From contig JAUNCV010000021.1 in NCBI GenBank assembly GCA_030526445.1, forward strand, positions 7,764-17,595: DNA of 9,832 nt, in the 5' to 3' direction. The stretch comes from Bacteroidales bacterium (GTDB lineage: Bacteria > Bacteroidota > Bacteroidia > Bacteroidales > UBA3663). Below, piece after piece: positions 6,118 to 9,832 of the stretch (positions are counted from its first letter, which is position 1; the number at the start of each line of letters is the position of its first letter). The notes below the pieces were generated by a model. That model saw nothing but the letters and a program-made list of their open reading frames with translations. It did no database searches and was not told the origin of the DNA. The position numbers and the translations under genes are program-made.

Positions 6118-6678
6118 ATGGCAAACGAAGTAAGAATAGACAAATGGCTCTGGGCTGTGCGTATCTTCAAGACACGCACCATTGCCACCGATGCCATTAA
6201 AATGGGTCGAGTTTCAATAGGCGGACAGAAAGTGAAGCCTTCGCGCACAGTCAAGGTGGGCGAAATCATCGATGTGAAGAAGCCGCCTATCACCTACTCT
6301 TTCAAAGTCCTTGCTCTCTCCGAAAGCCGAATGGGCGCCAAAATGGTGCCAGGATTTATGGAGAACGTAACCAAACAGGAACAGCTTGACCTCCTGCAAA
6401 TGAATCGCATCGCAGGCTTCATTGACCGAGCTAAAGGTTTAGGACGACCCACCAAAAAAGATCGTCGCGATATTGACGACTTTACAACTCCAGTCTCGAA
6501 GACCTCGAAGAGTTCGACGCTGAAGATTGGGCTGAAATCATGCAAAAATAAAAAAAGACGATCGTCATCACGACGACCATCTTTACTAACCTTAAAACCT
6601 TATACCATGAAAAACACTGCAAAGATACAGAGTTTTTTATGTTGTAGAACATATTTTTCACTGTTTTTAACAAAATAA
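6118..6678 (+). CDS. HslR-like S4-domain RNA-binding protein, apparent 3' frameshift
   Basis: The literal frame gives 186 residues. Residues 6-60 form an S4 RNA-binding domain (RIDKWLWAVRIFKTRT, then the MGRVSIGGQKVKPSR loop). The GRPTKKDRRDIDDF region at 108-121 matches the basic tail of HslR/Hsp15 proteins. HslR binds free 50S subunits carrying stalled peptidyl-tRNA and helps recycle them. After Pro125 (6490-6492) the frame loses family character and becomes a 61-residue Ser/Lys/Arg-rich tail that reads through intergenic DNA, including a terminator hairpin. In the -1 frame, from 6495, the acidic ending LEDLEEFDAEDWAEIMQK followed by TAA (6549-6551) appears at once. One missing base near 6492 therefore best explains the data, and the restored protein would be about 144 residues, the usual family length. 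The S4 domain is intact. The cause may be a real mutation or a sequence error. Confidence 0.85.
   Translation: MANEVRIDKWLWAVRIFKTRTIATDAIKMGRVSIGGQKVKPSRTVKVGEIIDVKKPPITYSFKVLALSESRMGAKMVPGFMENVTKQEQLDLLQMNRIAGFIDRAKGLGRPTKKDRRDIDDFTTPVSKTSKSSTLKIGLKSCKNKKRRSSSRRPSLLTLKPYTMKNTAKIQSFLCCRTYFSLFLTK
6493..6551 (+). other. Displaced true C-terminus of the hslR-like gene (-1 frame)
   Basis: Codons starting at 6495 in the -1 frame relative to the S4-domain gene encode LEDLEEFDAEDWAEIMQK and then TAA at 6549-6551. Adding one base after the proline codon at 6490-6492 joins this segment to the upstream frame. The acidic, tryptophan-containing ending is coherent protein sequence, whereas the in-frame continuation is low-complexity Ser/Thr/Lys/Arg. 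No slippery heptamer is seen between 6477 (just past an in-frame TGA of the -1 frame) and 6494, so programmed frameshifting is unlikely. Confidence 0.75.
6544..6582 (-). terminator. Minus-strand intrinsic terminator between hslR and cca
   Basis: On the minus strand AGATGGTCGTC (6582-6572) pairs with GACGATCGTCT (6566-6556) around a 5-nt loop. All 11 pairs form, two of them G-U wobbles, and TTTTTTATTTTT follows. On the plus strand the same two positions would be A-C mismatches and there is no T-run downstream. The element is therefore oriented to stop minus-strand transcripts, although the genes on both sides are on the plus strand. Confidence 0.7.
6544..6613 (-). ncRNA. Candidate orphan small RNA, about 70 nt
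   Basis: A perfect -7 box, TATCTTTG, lies on the minus strand at 6627-6620. A transcript starting near 6613 would run about 30 nt unpaired, then through the 11-bp terminator hairpin at 6582-6556 and its T-tract, giving an RNA of about 70 nt. It contains no useful reading frame. Its 3' end overlaps the restored end of the hslR-like gene in antisense. The weak point is the -33 region, which reads TGTT instead of TTTG at the ideal spacing. The hairpin could instead simply block antisense transcription into the operon. Confidence 0.35.
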
Positions 6679-6684
6679 CAGAAT

Positions 6685-8178
6685 ATGGTGCAAAAATTAA
6701 CGCAAGAGCAGCTAATAAGTCATCTAAACATGCCAATTTTCAAGATTATCAGCGAAGAAGCTGACAATTTGAATCGCGAATGTTACGTGGTAGGTGGCTT
6801 TGTGCGCGACATTTTCCTCAACTGCCCCTCAAAGGACATTGACTGTGTCACTGTGGGCAGCGGCATTGAGCTTGCCGAGAAGGTTGCCGAACGCCTCAAA
6901 CGCGAGGGCAAGAAGGCATATCTCAATGTGTTTCGCAACTTTGGTACTGCTCAGGTCAAATATAAAGGTGTGGAAGTTGAGTTTGTAGGTGCTCGAAAAG
7001 AGAGCTACAGCCACGATAGCCGCAAACCCATTGTTGAGGATGGTACGCTCGAAGATGACCAAAACCGACGCGACCTCACCATCAACGATATGGCCATCTG
7101 CCTCAACAAAGCACGTTTTGGCGAACTAGTTGATCCTTATCACGGCCTCGACGACCTTGAGGCCGGACTCATTCGCACACCGCTCAATCCAGACATCACC
7201 TTCAGCGACGACCCATTGCGCATGCTTCGCGCCATTCGCTTTGCCTGTCGTTTCGGCTTTAAGATTGTGCCTGACACTTTTGAAGCCATTGCCCGCAACC
7301 GCGAACGCATTAAGATCATTTCGGCCGAACGCATCATTGACGAGCTCACCAAGATTATGAAGTGCCGCAAGCCTTCAGTAGGCTGGGCTTTGCTTCAGCG
7401 CTGCGGACTGCTCCAGATTATCTTCCCCGAACTGCAAGCACTCAGCGGCATCGAGACCAAAGAGGGCCGCGGGCACAAAGACAACTTTGTGCACACCATC
7501 ACAGTGCTCGATAACCTGTGCCGTGCACAAGAGGAGCGCAAACTGAATGAATTGAATGAAGAAAAGAGCGAAGAGCTCTTCGACAAACAACTCTATCTGC
7601 GCTGGGCAGCCATTTTCCACGATCTTGGCAAGGCCAAAGTGAAACACTGGGACGATAAGCTGGGCTGGACCTTCCACAACCACGACTATGTGGGCATGCG
7701 CATGGTGCAACCCATATTCCGCCGCCTCAAGCTCCCTATGGGTGCCGAGATGAAGTTTGTTGAGAAAATGGTAGGCATGCACATGCGACCCATCAATCTG
7801 GCCGATGAAGGCATCACCGACTCAGCCATCAGACGCGTTATGTTCGAAGCAGGTGAGGATACCGACTGCCTCATGACTCTGTGCGAGGCCGACATCACCT
7901 CAAAGATTCCTGAAAAGGTGCGTCGATTCCTCGAAAACTTCAAGATTGTGCGCCAGAAGATGGCAGAGATTCAGGAGAAAGACGACATCCGACTCATGAA
8001 ACTCCCTGTTGATGGCAACGAAATCATGGAGCGCTACCATCTTAGCCCATCGCGCGAAGTAGGCACTCTGCGTGAAGCTGAAAAAGAGGCTATTCTCGAT
8101 GGTCAGTTCAGTTCAACCGATCGCGAGGCAGCACTCGCCTTCCTCGACAATCTTGCCCATGAAATCGGAGTCTTATAA
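6685..8178 (+). CDS. cca: CCA tRNA nucleotidyltransferase / poly(A) polymerase family with HD domain
   Basis: The product has 497 residues. The N-terminal polymerase-beta-like head (about 15-150) contains GGFVRDIFL at 37-45, the metal-binding DIDCV at 51-55 (Asp51, Asp53), and RRDLTIND at 128-135 for nucleotide selection. DPLRMLRAIRF at 176-186 and the following helices form the RNA-binding neck (PolyA_pol_RNAbd). The second half is an HD phosphohydrolase-type domain with His270, HD at 312-313 in IFHDLGK, and His331/His333. Class II enzymes add or repair the CCA end of tRNAs without a template; the HD domain is linked to phosphatase/phosphodiesterase activity in some members. A CCA-adding role is likelier than poly(A) polymerase for a single copy in this context, but sequence alone cannot separate them. 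There is no clear promoter; TATTTTTC at 6652-6659 is an imperfect -7 box. The 3' end overlaps yraN by 20 nt. Confidence 0.94.
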   Translation: MVQKLTQEQLISHLNMPIFKIISEEADNLNRECYVVGGFVRDIFLNCPSKDIDCVTVGSGIELAEKVAERLKREGKKAYLNVFRNFGTAQVKYKGVEVEFVGARKESYSHDSRKPIVEDGTLEDDQNRRDLTINDMAICLNKARFGELVDPYHGLDDLEAGLIRTPLNPDITFSDDPLRMLRAIRFACRFGFKIVPDTFEAIARNRERIKIISAERIIDELTKIMKCRKPSVGWALLQRCGLLQIIFPELQALSGIETKEGRGHKDNFVHTITVLDNLCRAQEERKLNELNEEKSEELFDKQLYLRWAAIFHDLGKAKVKHWDDKLGWTFHNHDYVGMRMVQPIFRRLKLPMGAEMKFVEKMVGMHMRPINLADEGITDSAIRRVMFEAGEDTDCLMTLCEADITSKIPEKVRRFLENFKIVRQKMAEIQEKDDIRLMKLPVDGNEIMERYHLSPSREVGTLREAEKEAILDGQFSSTDREAALAFLDNLAHEIGVL

Positions 8179-8533
8179 ACTGGGACAAGACGGCGAAGAG
8201 GCTGCCGTAGCACATCTGCGCAAACAGGGCTACGACATCTTAGAGCAACGCTGGCACCTACATCATCTCGAGCTCGACATCGTAGCGCTCGACCGCTCAA
8301 GCGGTGAAATCGTCTTCGTCGAAGTCAAGACACGCTCCTCGGGCCAATATGGGTCGCCCGAAGAGGCAGTCGATTATAAAAAAGTGATGGCTACGGTGCG
8401 CGCTGCCGATGCATACATCAAGCAGTATTATCGTCCCGAACCCTGGCGTTTCGATATCATCTCGGTGATGGGAAGCGCACCAAACTTCAAGATTGACCAC
8501 ATCAAAGAGGCGTTTTATACACCACTTGGATAG
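8159..8533 (+). CDS. yraN: YraN/UPF0102 family protein, restriction-endonuclease-like fold
   Basis: From the ATG at 8159 the product has 124 residues, the family's usual length. The frame is open further upstream to an ATG at 8072, but that extension lies inside cca and shows no family similarity, so I reject it. Family features: GQDGEEAAVAHLRKQGYDIL at 9-28, LELDIVA at 37-43 (Glu38, Asp40), VFVEVKTRS at 52-60 (Glu55, Lys57), and the YKKVMATVRAADAYI helix region. Glu/Asp plus E-x-K is the metal-dependent nuclease signature of the PD-(D/E)XK superfamily. The cellular role of the family is not well established; a DNA-processing function is often suggested. The start codon lies within the last codons of cca, indicating translational coupling, and ruvA follows 25 nt after the stop. 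Its next-door position to a Holliday-junction protein fits a DNA-repair role but does not prove it. Confidence 0.9.
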   Translation: MKSESYKLGQDGEEAAVAHLRKQGYDILEQRWHLHHLELDIVALDRSSGEIVFVEVKTRSSGQYGSPEEAVDYKKVMATVRAADAYIKQYYRPEPWRFDIISVMGSAPNFKIDHIKEAFYTPLG

Positions 8534-8558
8534 CACATCTCCTAATTTCAAACTGAAT

Positions 8559-9152
8559 ATGATTGAATATCTCAAGGGCGAAGTCACCGAACTGGAACCC
8601 ACCAAGGCTATCATTGAGTGCGCAGGTGTTGGCTATTGCTGCAACATCTCGGTCTATACATACGACAAACTCCGCAAAGGCGAGGTGCAGAAAATCTACA
8701 TTTCAGAGTCAATTACCGAAGATGAGCACCGCCTCTTTGGCTTCATCAGCAAGCAAGAGCGAGCCATGTACGAACTGCTCACTTCGGTCTCGGGCGTAGG
8801 TCCAAACACAGCGCGTTGCGTTTGCTCAAGCCTCTCGCCCGACGAGCTTGTGGCTGTCATCTCGAGCGGCAACGACCGCCAGCTGCGCAGCGTCAAGGGT
8901 CTCGGTCCGAAAACCGCACAGCGCATTATTGTCGATCTTAAAGACAAGGCTGGCACAGTGGGCATTGCTGCAGCTACAGCCGCCACCTCGGCCGTTGTGG
9001 CCAGCAACAAGAACGCCGACGAGGCCATTGCCGCACTTGTTGCTCTAGGCTATCCGCAGGCCAATGCAGCCAAAGCCATTGCTCAGTTGCTTGCCAAAGA
9101 GCCCGATGCTACGGTGCAGAATCTCATTAAGATGGGCTTACGAATGATGTAA
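8559..9152 (+). CDS. ruvA: Holliday junction ATP-dependent DNA helicase subunit RuvA
   Basis: I place the start at ATG 8559 (MIEYLKGEV, the canonical RuvA beginning), giving 197 residues. An upstream in-frame ATG at 8493 lies within yraN and adds unrelated sequence. Domain I (1-63) is the OB fold that contacts DNA. Domain II carries two helix-hairpin-helix motifs, with GVGPNTA at 79-85 and GLGPKTA at 114-120. An Ala/Thr-rich flexible linker spans about 131-152. Domain III (153-197) is the RuvB-binding helical domain with DEAIAALVALGYPQANA. RuvA tetramers hold four-way junctions open while RuvB hexamers drive branch migration during recombination and repair. ruvB and ruvC are not adjacent, as is common in Bacteroidota. 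It appears to be the last gene of the pth-hslR-cca-yraN-ruvA run, with a terminator about 65 nt downstream. Confidence 0.97.
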   Translation: MIEYLKGEVTELEPTKAIIECAGVGYCCNISVYTYDKLRKGEVQKIYISESITEDEHRLFGFISKQERAMYELLTSVSGVGPNTARCVCSSLSPDELVAVISSGNDRQLRSVKGLGPKTAQRIIVDLKDKAGTVGIAAATAATSAVVASNKNADEAIAALVALGYPQANAAKAIAQLLAKEPDATVQNLIKMGLRMM

Positions 9153-9192
9153 CATCGACCATAATTGCGGTCAATGTTACATGTACCGCAAT
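9149..9192. repeat. Two overlapping, mutually exclusive inverted repeats at the ruvA stop
   Basis: GTAACATCGACC (9149-9160) and GGTCAATGTTAC (9169-9180) are complementary except for one position (C-A on plus, G-U on minus). ATTGCGGT (9164-9171) and ACCGCAAT (9185-9192) are perfectly complementary. The two share 9169-9171, so only one hairpin can form at a time. Neither is followed by a T-run. The first covers the ruvA stop codon (9150-9152). They may affect mRNA stability or bind a regulator of the downstream glycosidase gene; the sequence does not say which. Confidence 0.45.
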
Positions 9193-9216
9193 AAAAAGGG
9201 TGAAAAATAGGTCAAA

Positions 9217-9258
9217 AGAGGGAGAAATTCGTCGTAATTTCTTCCTCTCTTCATTTTT
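9217..9258 (+). terminator. Terminator of the pth-ruvA gene run
   Basis: AGAGGGAGAAATT (9217-9229) pairs with AATTTCTTCCTCT (9236-9248) over 13 bp with one G-U wobble and a 6-nt loop, followed by CTTCATTTTT. The wobble would be an A-C mismatch on the other strand, which supports plus orientation. The T-run is interrupted, so it may be weaker than the rplY terminator. Confidence 0.7.
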
Positions 9259-9267
9259 AAAACATTC

Positions 9268-9302
9268 TTGGCCGCATATAGGGCAGAGATTATTTATCTT
9301 TG
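9268..9302 (+). promoter_or_regulatory. Probable promoter of the GH31 glycosidase gene
   Basis: TATCTTTG at 9295-9302 is a perfect -7 box. The nearest -33-like TTG is at 9268-9270, 24 nt upstream, which is off the 20-nt spacing seen elsewhere in this window. A poor -33 element is what one expects of an activator-dependent, sugar-induced gene. The leader of about 85 nt has a small 5-bp hairpin (GCAAG 9335-9339 with CTTGC 9345-9349) and an A-rich segment before the ATG. Confidence 0.55.
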
Positions 9303-9396
9303 CAGCGGCAAAAAACATATAAACATAACAACAAGCAAGCCCCGCTTGCGGCAACAGCGAAAAAAACAACACATTATTATAATAAGCATTCGGTTT

Positions 9397-9832
9397 ATGA
9401 AGAAGATTCTCACCCTTGTTGTCATGTTCCTGGCTGTAGTCAGTGCCGGAGCAGAGACCAAGAATGGAGTGGAGCTCAAGGCAGGTGGCAACCAGCTGCA
9501 GGTAACATTCTATTCGCCACAGATTGTGCGTGTGCAAAAATGCCCTGAGAGCAAGCCTATGCCTGCTATTCAGAGCGAAGTGGTAACCATGACTCCACTC
9601 AGTGACTTTGATGTCAAGATTCAGGAGGGCAGCTCGGCCATCAAAATGAGTTCATCGGCACTCACCGTGACTATTGACAAGCGCTCTGGCTTGGTGCAGT
9701 TTGCAGCTCCAGGCAAGAATCTGCTCAAAGAGAAGAATATCGGCTTTGAAGAGCGCACTGAGGGCTCTGATAAGGGTCGTTATATCGTGACTCACACCTA
9801 CCAGCTCGATAAGGACGAGGCAATTTACGGTC
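9397..9832 (+). CDS. Secreted glycoside hydrolase family 31 enzyme, N-terminal part (cut by window edge)
   Basis: The frame opens at ATG 9397 and is open to the right edge, giving 145 residues. Residues 1-19 are a signal peptide (MKKILTL, hydrophobic core, SAGA cleavage site before Glu20) without a lipobox Cys, so the enzyme should reach the periplasm or beyond. The rest resembles the N-terminal beta-sandwich of GH31 alpha-glycosidases: alternating strands such as GNQLQVTFYSPQIVRVQK (31-48), then SSALTVTIDKRSGLVQF (86-102), and YQLDKDEAIYG at 135-145, which is the conserved lead-in to the GLG/Q active-site motif. The catalytic barrel and its two aspartates lie outside the window, so alpha-glucosidase, alpha-xylosidase and alpha-galactosidase cannot be told apart. 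Such genes usually serve glycan use in Bacteroidales. A terminator separates it from ruvA, so it is a separate transcription unit. Confidence 0.85.
   Translation, partial: MKKILTLVVMFLAVVSAGAETKNGVELKAGGNQLQVTFYSPQIVRVQKCPESKPMPAIQSEVVTMTPLSDFDVKIQEGSSAIKMSSSALTVTIDKRSGLVQFAAPGKNLLKEKNIGFEERTEGSDKGRYIVTHTYQLDKDEAIYG

Noticed and set aside
6477..6494. Programmed -1 ribosomal frameshift in the hslR-like gene
   Set aside because: No X-XXY-YYZ slippery heptamer exists in the only stretch where the slip could occur. The A-run at 6453-6458 lies before a TGA in the -1 frame and is in the wrong register.
6607..6678. 23-residue small ORF (MKNTAKIQSF start) before cca
   Set aside because: It is the tail end of the frameshifted hslR frame, and its start overlaps the minus-strand promoter box. 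The AAGATA run explains the sequence better than a peptide; no independent coding signal is seen.
8072..8158. Longer yraN start at 8072
   Set aside because: The extra 29 residues lie wholly in cca coding sequence in another frame and are unlike the family; the ATG at 8159 gives the normal length.
8493..8558. Longer ruvA start at 8493
   Set aside because: It would overlap yraN by 41 nt and add 22 unrelated residues before the canonical MIEYLKG start.
1..9832. CRISPR arrays, tRNA or rRNA genes, insertion sequences, integrase attachment sites
   Set aside because: No regularly spaced repeats, cloverleaf-like segments, transposase frames or terminal inverted repeats with target duplications were seen on either strand.

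Overview
The window looks like a chromosomal segment of a Bacteroidota species, most likely order Bacteroidales and plausibly a Prevotella relative. The reasons are: promoters of the TTTG-N20-TAnnTTTG type (the Bacteroidota -33/-7 elements) in front of several genes; A/T-rich start regions without Shine-Dalgarno sequences; a PF14905-type TonB-dependent outer-membrane barrel beside a LytS-class histidine kinase; and a secreted GH31 glycosidase of the kind Bacteroidales use on glycans. The species is inferred from these family traits only, because no rRNA or tRNA gene is present.

Left part (1-4579, minus strand). From right to left there is ilvE (branched-chain aminotransferase), closed by a UUCG-capped intrinsic terminator. 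Next is a TonB-dependent outer-membrane receptor with its own strong promoter and two GTCGAAAC direct repeats 22 bp apart just upstream. Last is a LytS/YehU-type sensor histidine kinase that runs off the left edge; its promoter is bracketed by a 10-bp perfect inverted repeat. The receptor and kinase look like an envelope-sensing module. The partner LytTR response regulator would be expected just outside the window.

Middle (4580-4889). This 310-bp divergent intergenic region holds the ilvE promoter (minus), a perfect ATTTGCAT/ATGCAAAT inverted repeat, the rplY promoter (plus), and a leader of about 135 nt before rplY.

Right part (4890-9152, plus strand). rplY (ribosomal protein L25) ends in a strong terminator. 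It is followed by pth (peptidyl-tRNA hydrolase), an hslR-like S4-domain gene, cca (tRNA CCA-adding enzyme), yraN (UPF0102 nuclease-fold protein) and ruvA (Holliday-junction protein). The first four all act on ribosomes or tRNA, and pth and HslR both act on stalled or dropped peptidyl-tRNA. The hslR-like gene carries an apparent single-base deletion near 6492: the family's acidic C-terminus and stop lie in the -1 frame and end at 6551, while the literal frame runs on to 6678 through intergenic DNA. cca and yraN overlap, and ruvA follows closely, which suggests cotranscription.

Right edge (9153-9832, plus strand). After a terminator for the ruvA operon come a promoter and the first 145 codons of a secreted GH31 alpha-glycosidase.

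Most of the window is ordinary core genome. The observations most worth a second look are the hslR frameshift; a minus-strand promoter-like box plus intrinsic terminator between hslR and cca, which could encode an orphan small RNA of about 70 nt; and the paired regulatory repeats at the receptor and kinase promoters.
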